Part shown: piece by piece, positions 1-7,523 of the stretch
How the letters are laid out: each line of letters starts with the position of its first letter
Numbering within the stretch: position 1 is the stretch's first letter
Assembly: GCA_027356675.1 (NCBI GenBank)
Contig: DAHVXO010000255.1
Span: 1-15,005, forward strand
DNA length: 15,005 nucleotides
Origin: Symbiobacteriaceae bacterium
Lineage (GTDB): Bacteria; Bacillota_E; Symbiobacteriia; Symbiobacteriales; Symbiobacteriaceae
Reading direction: 5' to 3'
Notes under the pieces: generated by a model
The model's input: only the letters and a program-made list of their open reading frames with translations
What the model was told of the DNA's origin: nothing
The model's database searches: none
Position numbers and translations under genes: made by a program

Positions 1-74
1 GCCAGATATGTATTTTCCACCTTTTATAAATCTAAGGGTAATTCGAATCTTAACCATTTCCTAGTTATTTCGGC

Positions 75-600
75 TTACAAAGAATTGCGTTTCACTACCA
101 GGCGGTGCAGGGCCAGGCATCCATCCTTGCCACCTGACCAACCGAACGCTACCTGCCGAACTTGTCGCCTTGGCAGGCAGCACGCCTTATACTTCTTCCC
201 GCTCCCGCATGGGCAGGGATCGTTGCGCGGCTCGCAGCCATTCATCGAGCATGCTCAGATCATCAAGGCGCTCGAAAGTCTGCGGCGACCGCCAACGACC
301 CACCAGGGCGTGCGCGTGTATAGTGCACCGTTGCGTAGGCGCAGTTAATAACTGGTAATTCAGCTGATTGACGAGGGTGAATATCTGGAACAGACGTTTC
401 GGATGTCTTTCGTTATGCACCGACGACCACTTCGTAGCTTGCGCTGCCCGCTCAGTAAGGCGTGCCGCATCCGCTCAGTGCACGGATGTATGCATACGCG
501 CATAAACGCGGGTGCGTTCAGGCCCGAACACATCTGGTGACGGCAGCGCATTGCCAACTTTCCGGGGAAGCGTGCGCCTGTTATGACAGCGACCAGCCCT
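75..600 (-). pseudogene. Decayed SEC-C motif protein gene
   Basis: A classic SEC-C zinc motif (PCPCGSGKKYKACC) is encoded on the minus strand at about 177-215, followed by a short tail and a TAA at 75-77. Its own frame opens only at an ATG at 243-245, giving 56 aa with no convincing ribosome binding site. Upstream, a different frame reads like protein without interruption from about 474 down to 232, ending LDDLSMLDEWLR just before the motif. That frame and the motif join only through a frameshift near 230-240. The same upstream frame continues beyond an in-frame TGA at 475-477 to roughly 600 (containing PDVFGPERTRVYARM). I therefore read one decayed gene with at least a stop and a frameshift. 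SEC-C motifs bind zinc and often sit at the C-terminus of SecA and of many unrelated proteins. The parent protein is not recognised. Alternatively the 56-aa frame is an independent small SEC-C protein. The motif is certain; the upstream extent is not. Confidence 0.5.
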
Positions 601-963
601 CATCCCTGGTCAATATCGCGCAGGTTGCGGGTGATTGCGCGCCCTGCATCACCGCACGTCGAAGTTATTGGCACGGCGATGATCGCTCGTGATAGCTTGC
701 TTACCAAGCCATGCGGGGTTTTGCGTTGACCCGCTGCATTCTATCACTGAGGTTGGTAATGTGCCCGTTTCATGCGCATGTGGTTCCTGAGTATCCGCGC
801 GCAGTCGTAGTGCAGACGTTCGCGTTCGCGCGTAAACGTTTGCCAAAAAATAAAATACCCAAGACCAGATGTAGAAATCTCATCCAGAATATCGAACCCT
901 TTGAGGTCTCGACTCGTATAACCTGGCAAGAACCAAAAACGCTGATTGACGGAGGTTGATGCG
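601..963. other. Gene-free stretch, possibly decayed
   Basis: No frame on either strand shows a start with a ribosome binding site and recognisable protein here. Minus-strand pieces around 600-720 look faintly protein-like but are cut by stops, as if the decay seen at 75-600 continues. An A-rich patch lies at 845-856. The only clear signal is the GGAGG at 951-955, which serves the next gene. TATAAC at 917-922 could be a -10 element, but I find no matching -35. Confidence 0.4.
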
Positions 964-1560
964 ATGGTCCGGCCGAATGTGACGGTCCTGCCTCTTGCGA
1001 CTCTGATGGAGAGGTACAGGGACCCGGTGGAGCAATGGGATACCGAGGCGAGGGCGGCACACGTTGGACATCTCGAGATGCATCTCGCCAGGACATCCAT
1101 GTACCTCCCGTCCCTGACAAAGAATATCATGGACCTTGTTTACGGGGCTCCGGTTACCGACATCCGGACCAGGACCTTCGTCTCCACCGGTAAGGTATGG
1201 ATCGAGCCGTCGAAGTCCAGCATCCGTGGCGTACGTAAGCTCCGGATATCCAAGAGCATGGGTGCCGCACTCTTCGGTTTCTCTGTGCCGCTTCGCAAGC
1301 TGGGCATTAAGCTCCCCGAGGACCGTCAGATCAACTTCCCTGTGACCGTGCTCGAGGTTGAAGAGGATGCGAATCCCAAGAAGATCGTCTTTGAGATCTC
1401 CTTCGCCGATATCGAGAACCTGCCCCGTCACCTTGATGAGGCAAAGCTGGCCACCAAGCGGGCAGCGAAGGTCGCGAAAATGCGGGCACGGCGGGCCTCC
1501 ACCAAGGCTGCAAAGGCTGCCGAGGCCCCAATCTTCGCAGCCTCTGAGGCCAAGGAGTAA
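964..1560 (+). CDS. Hypothetical protein with basic Ala/Lys-rich C-terminal tail
   Basis: Not recognised; 198 aa. I chose the ATG at 964 because GGAGG (951-955) sits 8 nt before it. A TTG at 946 is in frame but lies upstream of that site. The N-terminal 60 residues are mixed helix-like sequence. Residues about 60-150 alternate hydrophobic and charged residues as in a beta-rich globular domain (VTVLEVEEDANPKKIVFEIS), without signal peptide or membrane segment. From about 158 the chain becomes a highly charged Ala/Lys/Arg helix (KLATKRAAKVAKMRARRAS, then KAAKAAEA), as seen in nucleic-acid-binding or surface-interacting tails. Base composition is lower in GC than most genes to the right. It stands alone between a decayed region and its own terminator. 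Its function is unknown, and nothing here suggests a phage or transposon role. Confidence 0.75.
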   Translation: MVRPNVTVLPLATLMERYRDPVEQWDTEARAAHVGHLEMHLARTSMYLPSLTKNIMDLVYGAPVTDIRTRTFVSTGKVWIEPSKSSIRGVRKLRISKSMGAALFGFSVPLRKLGIKLPEDRQINFPVTVLEVEEDANPKKIVFEISFADIENLPRHLDEAKLATKRAAKVAKMRARRASTKAAKAAEAPIFAASEAKE

Positions 1561-1576
1561 ACCCTGGAACGAAAAC

Positions 1577-1610
1577 AAGGCCGACCTTGACGTGGTCGGC
1601 CTTTCACATT
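1577..1610 (+). terminator. Rho-independent terminator
   Basis: Perfect 10-bp inverted repeat AAGGCCGACC (1577-1586) and GGTCGGCCTT (1594-1603) with a 7-nt loop, followed by TCACATTTTG. It lies 17 nt after the stop of the hypothetical gene. Confidence 0.88.
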
Positions 1611-1617
1611 TTGTGGA

Positions 1618-1641
1618 GTGACCCGTAACTTGACTGGTCAC
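1618..1641. promoter_or_regulatory. Inverted repeat overlapping the -35 (candidate operator)
   Basis: GTGACC (1618-1623) and GGTCAC (1636-1641) form a perfect dyad with a 12-nt spacer. The right arm begins immediately after the proposed -35 hexamer, a position suited to repression. Autoregulation by the ArsR-type protein downstream is the natural hypothesis, but it is inferred only from position. Confidence 0.4.
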
Positions 1642-1658
1642 GCAATCGTTAGTACAGT
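1630..1658 (+). promoter_or_regulatory. Sigma-A-type promoter of the ArsR/membrane protein operon
   Basis: TTGACT (1630-1635, five of six to consensus) and TACAGT (1653-1658, four of six) are separated by exactly 17 bp. The predicted start point is near 1665, leaving a leader of about 34 nt before the GTG start at 1699. Confidence 0.6.
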
Positions 1659-1698
1659 TTGAGTGCACAGAGACGCAACTGAACGGGGGTGTGATTGC

Positions 1699-2607
1699 GT
1701 GTTGGAACCGGATCGCTTGCGGCAGATGATCACTTTCCGCTTTTCTCCGCTCCTGGACCTGTCCCTATCGCTGCTGGTCATTCAGAACCCGGAGCGGTTT
1801 AGCAGGGGGACAGCGTGGGAGCAGCGGGTCCTGGAGCGGCTTCCCGTTGGGGTTCTCGAGCAGTTGGGAGCGTTTGGTGAGCGAGTGGACCTGTTTGGCC
1901 TGGCTGTAGAGCTGGAGCGCGGGCAGGCACTGCCCACCCCGGATCTCCTTCAGCGGTACGCCCGGGATGCTGAGCCGGAGGCCGGCGCGGCCCTGTTGGC
2001 CTACTGGGAGGCCATTGCGGCCGAAGTGGCCGCGTATGCCGGCTTGCTCGCCAGCAGCATCCAGGCGGAGACCGCCCGGCTTGCACAGATGGACCCCGTC
2101 GCTTTCATCTGCCGGTTCTCAGACCGGGTAAGCGTCGCGGGCGACGGCGATGCCATCATCCTCCACTGGGGGAAGGGTATGCGGGTGCCCTTGGCCGATC
2201 TGCAGGCAATCTGGTTCGTGCCGTCGGCCTTTTGCCCCCGGCGCCTGATGTTCTACCGGCTCGGGTCAGTACAAATCTTCTTCTACGATCCCCTGCACGC
2301 GGAGCCGGCAGTGGTGGCGGAGGCCCCTGAAAGCTTGATGTTGGGCTTCTCTGCACTGGCGGACACCACACGGCTGCGGCTGCTCGGGCTGATTGCGCAG
2401 GAGGCCGTGCCCGCCCAGGAGATGGCACGGCGGCTGGGTGTCAATGCGTCATCCATCTCCCGACACCTGCGGGTGCTGGTAGAGGCCGGGCTCGTAGGTC
2501 GGGAGCGCCAGGAGGGCAAGTTTGTGATCTACGGTATCCAGGGCGAGCGCATCGATGAGCTCTCGGACCATCTGAAGGCGTATCTGGGAACCGCGTGGAC
2601 GCGCTAG
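1699..2607 (+). CDS. ArsR-family winged-helix transcriptional regulator with long N-terminal domain
   Basis: About 302 aa from the GTG at 1699, which follows GGGGGT (1685-1690) by 8 nt. An upstream in-frame GTG at 1663 lacks such a site and lies at the predicted transcription start. The C-terminal third (residues about 213-280) is a winged helix of the ArsR/HTH_5 type: LADTTRLRLLGLI, then the recognition region ASSISRHLRVLVEAGLV and a wing ending KFVIYGI. Residues 1-200 form a separate domain beginning ITFRFSPLLDL. This resembles the N-terminal domain of other long ArsR regulators (DUF5937-like) and probably senses a ligand or forms dimers. The metal-site CxC motif of classic ArsR/SmtB sensors is absent, so metal sensing is unlikely. 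The 19-nt gap to the membrane protein gene indicates an operon, and the regulator probably controls that partner and itself. Confidence 0.85.
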   Translation: MLEPDRLRQMITFRFSPLLDLSLSLLVIQNPERFSRGTAWEQRVLERLPVGVLEQLGAFGERVDLFGLAVELERGQALPTPDLLQRYARDAEPEAGAALLAYWEAIAAEVAAYAGLLASSIQAETARLAQMDPVAFICRFSDRVSVAGDGDAIILHWGKGMRVPLADLQAIWFVPSAFCPRRLMFYRLGSVQIFFYDPLHAEPAVVAEAPESLMLGFSALADTTRLRLLGLIAQEAVPAQEMARRLGVNASSISRHLRVLVEAGLVGRERQEGKFVIYGIQGERIDELSDHLKAYLGTAWTR

Positions 2608-2626
2608 CCTCAAGGAGGCGTTGGCA

Positions 2627-4072
2627 ATGAACGAGACGACGAAGACAGGACTCATGATTCTCACCGCTGCGGCGGCACTGGGCATGCTCGGTGACGCACT
2701 GTTGCGGGTCGGGCCACCGGGTGTCAATGGGTTCCTGTGGACCGCAGTTCTGGCCGGAGCTGTGCTGTTGCTTGGACGGGACCGAATGACTACCACGGCC
2801 GGGGATGGCCGCTGGATGCTCCTGCCCGCCTTGCTCTTCGCAGCGGGACTGGTGTGGCGGGACTCGCCGGCCTTGCAGGCGTTGGATCTGCTGGCTGTGG
2901 GAGGCTCCCTGGCCTTGGCAGCCCATTATGCCCGCAGTGGGGACCTCCGACGGGCAGGGGTGGCCGACTACATCGCGGGCGCCGTCCTTGCGGGCGTCTG
3001 GGCGGCGGGCGGATTGCTCCCCGTGGTGGCCTCCGATATCGCGTGGAGTGAACTGCGCAGTGGCGGTCCTTCGGGCCAGGTGAGGGCCGTAGCAAAAGGT
3101 CTGCTGCTGGCCCTGCCTCTGCTCCTGGTTTTCGGTGCGCTGTTCATGGCCGCCGACGCCGCCTTTGAGCACCTGGTGACGGGCGTTGTTGGCCTCAACC
3201 TGGATCGTCTGTTCTCGCACCTGGTGTTGGCTGGATTCTTCGCGTGGGTGGTAGGAGGATACCTCCGGTCGTGCCTCCTGGCGAAGCGGCCGGACCTGAC
3301 GCGGGTAGAGCGCCCTATCGTCTTCACCCTTGGTTCGGTCGAAACGGGAGTGATCCTGGGCCTGCTCAACGCCCTGTTCCTGGCCTTTGTACTGGTGCAG
3401 TTCCGCTACTTCTTCGGCGGTTCGGCGCTCGTTGCAGCCTCCACCGGGCTCACCTACGCCGAGTATGCCCGCCGGGGGTTCTTCGAGTTGGTGGCCGTGG
3501 CGACTCTGGTGCTCCCCACGCTGCTCATCGGCCACTGGCTCCAATCGAGCGCACGTGAGCACCTGTTCCGCTGGTTGGCGGGAACACTGGTTGCTCTGCT
3601 CTACGTCATTATGGGATCGGCCGTTCAACGGATGCTGCTCTACCAGCAGGCCTTTGGCCTGACGGAGTTGCGGCTGTACACGTCGGCCTTCATGGTCTGG
3701 TTGGCTGTCGTGTTCGCCTGGTTCTTGCTGACCGTGATACGGGGTCGGCGGGAGCGCTTCGCCTTTGGGGCGTTGGTGAGTGCGCTTGCCATCCTGGCTG
3801 CACTGCACGTTCTCAACCCAGATGCCTTCATCGTACAGACCAACCTGGCACGAGCGGGGTCTGGCCGTTCATTCGATGGGGCTTACGCTACGTCACTGAG
3901 TGCCGACGCCGTGCCGGTACTGTTGGAGGCGGGGTCTGCCCTTGGGGACGCAGAGCGCGTTGAGCTAGCAAACCGCTGGGCCCCAACGGATCAGTCGGAC
4001 TGGCGGACGTGGAACTGGGGGAGGTCTCAGGCCCGGCGGGCAGTGCTAGAGCTTCGGGTTCAGGGTCGATAG
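2627..4072 (+). CDS. Polytopic membrane protein, DUF4153/DUF4173 type
   Basis: 481 aa from the ATG at 2627. AAGGAGG at 2612-2618 is 8 nt upstream; the in-frame TTG at 2621 is too close to it. The protein is very hydrophobic, with roughly ten to twelve membrane segments separated by short basic loops. The final 60 residues or so are soluble (ending RAVLELRVQGR). Hallmarks of this family are YAEYARRGFFELVAVATL, and the late block around QRMLLYQQAFGLTELRLYTS followed by FMVWLAVVFAWFLLTVIRGR and HVLNPDAFIVQTNLAR. The family is widespread in Gram-positive bacteria and has no established biochemical role; it often lies beside a small regulator gene, as here. Its place behind an ArsR-type gene suggests inducible expression. 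It faces the M20 gene across a shared hairpin terminator. Confidence 0.8.
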   Translation: MNETTKTGLMILTAAAALGMLGDALLRVGPPGVNGFLWTAVLAGAVLLLGRDRMTTTAGDGRWMLLPALLFAAGLVWRDSPALQALDLLAVGGSLALAAHYARSGDLRRAGVADYIAGAVLAGVWAAGGLLPVVASDIAWSELRSGGPSGQVRAVAKGLLLALPLLLVFGALFMAADAAFEHLVTGVVGLNLDRLFSHLVLAGFFAWVVGGYLRSCLLAKRPDLTRVERPIVFTLGSVETGVILGLLNALFLAFVLVQFRYFFGGSALVAASTGLTYAEYARRGFFELVAVATLVLPTLLIGHWLQSSAREHLFRWLAGTLVALLYVIMGSAVQRMLLYQQAFGLTELRLYTSAFMVWLAVVFAWFLLTVIRGRRERFAFGALVSALAILAALHVLNPDAFIVQTNLARAGSGRSFDGAYATSLSADAVPVLLEAGSALGDAERVELANRWAPTDQSDWRTWNWGRSQARRAVLELRVQGR

Positions 4073-4085
4073 CCGTAAATGAGAG

Positions 4086-4128
4086 GCAAAGACCGCCATT
4101 CGCAGCAGGTGCGGACGGCGGTCTTTGC
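4086..4128. terminator. Bidirectional hairpin terminator
   Basis: Perfect 12-bp arms GCAAAGACCGCC (4086-4097) and GGCGGTCTTTGC (4117-4128) enclose a loop that can itself pair CGC with GCG. It lies between the convergent membrane protein and M20 genes, and its right arm touches the M20 stop codon. The A/T-containing arm ends provide short U tracts in both directions. Confidence 0.8.
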
Positions 4129-5261
4129 TACTTCCCGCAGAAGCGTTCAGCGGCTTGGCGGTAAACAGCAGCGCAGCGTAGGACTGAGTTGACATCGACC
4201 CACTCCACCGCGGCATGGGCACCGTCGCCGTCCGGGCCGTAAACCACTGACGGAATGCCTGCGGCATCAAAGAGAGCCGCATCTAGCCAGGCACGGCTCG
4301 CACCCCCCGGCACGTCTGGTCCCAACACCTCCCGCAACATCCGGTGGACCCGGGCATCGGGCGGGCAGACCATCGGCGGTCGGTAGAGCGTGCAGGTCAC
4401 CTCCGCCGCGACCCCTGCCTGTGCCACCAGGGCCCTGGTCTCGGTGACCACCTGCACTTCATCCTGTCCCGGGAGCGTACGCCATTCCAGTTGTACCAGA
4501 CACTGGGGTGCATAGGTAGACAACCCAACCCCACCGTTGATCATGGACGGGTGCATGGAGGCGGGTCCCAGGAGCGGGTGGGTGCGATTGCGCAGGACCG
4601 TTCGATCGAAGTCATCCAGGGCCGTCAGCAGGCGCCCTGCCTGCGTGACCGCGCTGATCCCCACGTCGAACATGCTGCCATGGGCGGCATGGCCTTTGAC
4701 CAACACGTCCACCCACGCGAAGCCCCTGTGCCCCGTCACCAACTCGCCGTCGGTGGGTTCAGCCAGGATGCAGCCATCGGCCTGGTGCCGCTTCACATAG
4801 TCCTGCGCCCCGATGGACGAGTGCTCCTCATCGCAGACGAGAGCCAACAGGAGGGTACCGTCCACCCCACCACTGCGCGCGAGGGCGACCGCTGCGGACA
4901 TGGCCGCGGCCACACCGCCTTTCATGTCAAACGCACCACGCCCGTAGAGTCTGTTCCCGTCGATATGCGCCGAGAACGGCGGCACGGTCATGTTGGAGAC
5001 CTGCACGGTGTCGAGATGCCCATAGAGGATCAGCGTAGGGCCGTGGCCGCGACCCACCCGCCCCACCACATTGGGCCGGCCGGGGGCAACGGGCTCCAAC
5101 CACGCCTCCACACCCCGCTGGTTCAGCCATTGCGCGGCAAACTCGGCCACCGCTTGCTCGCCCGTCCCTTCATCCGGGGCGAGGGTCGGGCTGATGGAAG
5201 GAATGCGAACCAGGTCTTGCAGGAGAGCGATGGTCTCTGCATTCGCAGTTGCGGTTTCCAT
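4128..5261 (-). CDS. M20-family metallohydrolase (ArgE/DapE-like deacylase or peptidase)
   Basis: 377 aa, a normal length for the M20 (ArgE/DapE/CPG2) family of two-metal amidohydrolases that cleave N-acyl amino acids or small peptides. Visible landmarks: GHLDTVQ (H82 metal ligand, D84), YGRGAFDMKGG (bridging D112), CDEEHSS (general base E145 and metal ligand E146), AEPTD (E168) and GHAAHGS (about 190-196, start of the lid domain). The last metal histidine fits H349 in DGDGAHAAVEWVDV. The GPDGDGAHA tail resembles acetylornithine deacetylase/succinyl-diaminopimelate desuccinylase relatives, but substrate cannot be assigned from sequence. No signal peptide, so cytoplasmic. A GGGGGA-type ribosome binding site precedes the ATG. 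It lies 79 nt downstream of the HAD gene on the same strand, so cotranscription is plausible. Confidence 0.88.
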   Translation of the reverse strand: METATANAETIALLQDLVRIPSISPTLAPDEGTGEQAVAEFAAQWLNQRGVEAWLEPVAPGRPNVVGRVGRGHGPTLILYGHLDTVQVSNMTVPPFSAHIDGNRLYGRGAFDMKGGVAAAMSAAVALARSGGVDGTLLLALVCDEEHSSIGAQDYVKRHQADGCILAEPTDGELVTGHRGFAWVDVLVKGHAAHGSMFDVGISAVTQAGRLLTALDDFDRTVLRNRTHPLLGPASMHPSMINGGVGLSTYAPQCLVQLEWRTLPGQDEVQVVTETRALVAQAGVAAEVTCTLYRPPMVCPPDARVHRMLREVLGPDVPGGASRAWLDAALFDAAGIPSVVYGPDGDGAHAAVEWVDVNSVLRCAAVYRQAAERFCGK

Positions 5262-5340
5262 GGCAGGAATCCCCCTTTGGGTGATGACCTCTTCGGTCCA
5301 AGACTACGATGGTTGAGCTATGTGTAGGGGCTCCTTTACT

Positions 5341-6117
5341 TTAGCCTTCGATGAGTTCCCGGAGCGAATCCAGGACGTAGGTCGGCTTGACCATGGAGGT
5401 CTCCAGGTCGTGGCGTTGCGTTACCCCTGTGAGAACCACAGCCGTGTCGATCCCCGCGTTGATCCCCATGCGCATATCAGTCTCCAGGCGATCCCCGACC
5501 ATGATCGACTCGGCCGGTGGAATGCCCAGTCGCTCCAGCGCAACCTCGATGGTCCATGGCGATGGCTTTCCCGTGATGATCTCGCAGTCCTTGCCGGTGA
5601 CGGCCTCCACGGCGGCGATCATGCCACCTGCATCCGCCACCACGCCCCCGGGCACCGGGCAAGTCCGGTCCGGATGTGTGGCCACAAAGCGGGCGCCCCG
5701 CCGGATGGCCTGGAGCGCATCATCGAGCTTCTGGTACGTGAACTGGCGGTCCCAGGAGACGACCACCACATCGGTGGCGAGGGGATCGGTGGTCAGGGTG
5801 CAGCCGGCACCCACCAACTCCTCCGCTAGCGGCGCCTCGCCGATCAGATAGACCCGGGCCCCTGGCATCGTCTGGCGCAGGTAGCGCGCCATGACGACCG
5901 CTGAGTTGAGCACGTCACCCCCTACCACCGGAATGCCCAGTCTGGTGAGTTTCGCCTCATAGCTCGCGACGGATTCGATGGGTTTGTTGGATAGGAAGAC
6001 GCACCGGGCCCCGCCGCGGCGGAGTTCAGCGATGGTCTCGGGGGCGCCGGGAATGGCGTCCGGACCGAGATAGACGGTTCCGTCCAGGTCGAAGATGTAG
6101 CCGTGATACCGGCGCAT
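5341..6117 (-). CDS. HAD-IIA (NagD-like) sugar or nucleotide phosphatase
   Basis: 258 aa from the ATG at 6115-6117, preceded by GGAGGAGG with 8 nt spacing. The frame stays open for about 50 further codons upstream (to near 6265), but family proteins begin right at the first motif, so the short form is preferred. Motif I is FDLDGTVYLG (nucleophile and acid/base aspartates at about residues 10 and 12). Motif II is FLSNKP, followed by the C2-type cap. Motif III is the lysine in ITGKPSPW, and motif IV is MVGDRLETDM. The order and GKPSP signature are those of HAD-IIA enzymes (NagD, 4-nitrophenylphosphatase, PGP-like), Mg-dependent phosphatases acting on small phosphoesters. Length matches the family norm. 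The gene precedes the M20 gene on the same strand. The specific substrate is not predictable. Confidence 0.9.
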   Translation of the reverse strand: MRRYHGYIFDLDGTVYLGPDAIPGAPETIAELRRGGARCVFLSNKPIESVASYEAKLTRLGIPVVGGDVLNSAVVMARYLRQTMPGARVYLIGEAPLAEELVGAGCTLTTDPLATDVVVVSWDRQFTYQKLDDALQAIRRGARFVATHPDRTCPVPGGVVADAGGMIAAVEAVTGKDCEIITGKPSPWTIEVALERLGIPPAESIMVGDRLETDMRMGINAGIDTAVVLTGVTQRHDLETSMVKPTYVLDSLRELIEG

Positions 6118-6405
6118 CTGCAACGCCTCCTCCAGGGGTTCTGCGGATCGCCGAACGGCCTGCGTCAGATCCAAGAACCGTGAGATATCCTGAACATCCG
6201 GGCGAGTTTCCCAGCCCAAGGTGTCGCCAAGGGCGTCCACAGGCCAGACCGAGGGGCGACATGCTCAGCGCGGTTACAGGGCGTGGGCTTACAATCCATG
6301 GGATTTTCGGCAAGCCATCGCCGCCATCCTCCCTTCGTGAAACATTTATGCGGTAATACAGGGTGCGCTTCCGTCATTGCGTGGGCGCGAAACCTGTGAA
6401 GACGT
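6118..6405. other. Intergenic region between divergent HAD gene and dlt remnant
   Basis: 288 nt with no convincing gene. It must hold the promoter of the minus-strand HAD gene, but no good hexamer pair was found. A complete dlt operon would have the missing 5' part of dltA here; I could not recognise DltA sequence in any frame before 6406, so the junction lies at about 6400. Confidence 0.4.
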
Positions 6406-6792
6406 GTGCGCGCATACCGAACGGGGGACTGGGGTCGCTTCCGGGATGGCATGCTCTTCTTCGAAGGCCGCATGGACTTCCAGGTCAAGCTGCACGGCTA
6501 CCGGATCGAGCTGGGGGATATCGAGTCCCACTTGCGGGCCCTGCCAAACATCAAGGACGCGGTGGTACTTCCGGCCATGCGGGATGACAGGGCCGAGTGG
6601 CTGGCGGCCTTTGTCGTCCTGGCGGAGCGTCCCCAGGGGTCGGACTTCGCCATCACCCAGGGGTTGCGGCAGGCGCTGGGTGCCCGCTTACCGGCCTACA
6701 TGCTGCCGCGCAAGTGGCACTTCCTTGCGTCCTTTCCCATGACGGCCAACGGCAAGGCCGATCGGCGCCGCCTAGCGGAGATGCTCACATGA
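6406..6792 (+). pseudogene. dltA: dltA 3' fragment (D-alanine--carrier ligase, C-terminal subdomain)
   Basis: Encodes 128 aa matching only the last quarter of DltA, which is normally about 500 aa. DltA activates D-alanine with ATP and loads it on the carrier DltC. The fragment opens at the motif RAYRTGD, runs through the hinge block [16 protein letters not shown] and the AVVLP segment, and keeps the C-terminal catalytic lysine motif [13 protein letters not shown] (K117). The whole large N-terminal domain that binds ATP and D-alanine (motifs A1 to A6) is missing. The first possible start is GTG 6406, with no ribosome binding site and a TGA nine bases upstream. The remaining frame has no stop or frameshift. 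Its end overlaps the next start as ATGA (6789-6792), the usual dltA-dltB coupling. It cannot adenylate D-alanine by itself. Confidence 0.88.
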
Positions 6793-7502
6793 CGCCATAT
6801 GCATCCTTCACCTACTTCGACTTCTTGCTCTACCCGGTGATTCCCGCGATCACGGCGGGGTTGACGGGCCGGCTCTATCGTTGGGCCATCATGGCCGCGA
6901 CGGCCATCATGATCCTATTGCAGTACGGCGTGGTACTGGACCTGGACAGTTCAGTCTCGATCCGTCAGTTCTACATGCTGCTGGGGTATGCGGTGTATGA
7001 GGGCGCGCTGGTCAAGGCCTTCAGTCTGGCGAAGGCCCGGAAGCTGCCGCGGTGGACCGGCACCGTGGCCGTAGTGCTAGGCGTCTACCTGACCTTCCGG
7101 AGCCTGGACGTCATCTTCGGAATTCAGGATGGCCTGATTAGAGAGGTTCGGCTTCCGGACTTCTGGCTTTATCTACTCTTCTTCCCCACCATCGCCTCCG
7201 GTCCAATCGACCGTTACCGCCGGTTCCTCAAGGATATCGAGCGGCTCCGGACAACGGCAGAATACGTGAAGGACCTGGACAGTGCGGTGGCGCATATCTT
7301 CCGGGGCGATCAGGAGCCAGTGATCAACCCGGAGGTGCACCTCTACGAGTCCGGGTTGATCGATTCGTTTGGGACGGTGCAGTTGATGGTGGCCCTGGAG
7401 TCCGAGTTTGGCACGGCGTTCTCGCCGGCCGAGTTTGACCCGGCAGCCTGGGCGACGCCCAACCTGATCGTGGAGATCGTGCGGGGGCGGTTGGGGGAAT
7501 AG
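6789..7502 (+). pseudogene. dltB-dltC in-frame deletion fusion
   Basis: 237 aa in one open frame. Residues 1 to about 173 are the N-terminal half of DltB, the membrane O-acyltransferase that moves D-alanine across the membrane: [20 protein letters not shown], several membrane helices, then LFFPTIASGPIDRYRRFLKD and EYVKDLDSAVAHIFRG. At that point, where DltB normally continues for about 220 residues with its catalytic histidines, the sequence switches to DltC, the D-alanyl carrier protein: NPEVHLYESGLIDSFGTVQL and EFDPAAWATPNLIVEIV. The phosphopantetheine serine (S193 in LIDSFG) is intact. The junction is near nt 7300-7320. The simplest reading is a deletion of about 700 bp in a dltA-dltB-dltC order. 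The MBOAT active site is lost, so this should not be a working transferase. It could still be expressed as a membrane-tethered carrier. No dltD follows. Confidence 0.85.
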
Positions 7503-7523
7503 ATCTGGCTTGGATGCGCGCCA

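Noticed and set aside
462..692. Plus-strand frame containing LVTAAHC, like the trypsin histidine motif
   Set aside because: No other serine protease motif, no ribosome site, composition unlike protein, and it lies over the decayed minus-strand frame.
880..1668. Long minus-strand frame opposite the 198-aa hypothetical gene
   Set aside because: Antisense shadow. It lacks a start signal, and the plus-strand gene has a ribosome site and its own terminator.
2441..3808. 455-aa minus-strand frame
   Set aside because: Gln/Arg/His-rich antisense shadow of the DUF4153-type membrane protein and the regulator end.
4344..5327. 327-aa plus-strand frame
   Set aside because: Antisense of the M20 gene, whose catalytic motifs are all present on the minus strand.
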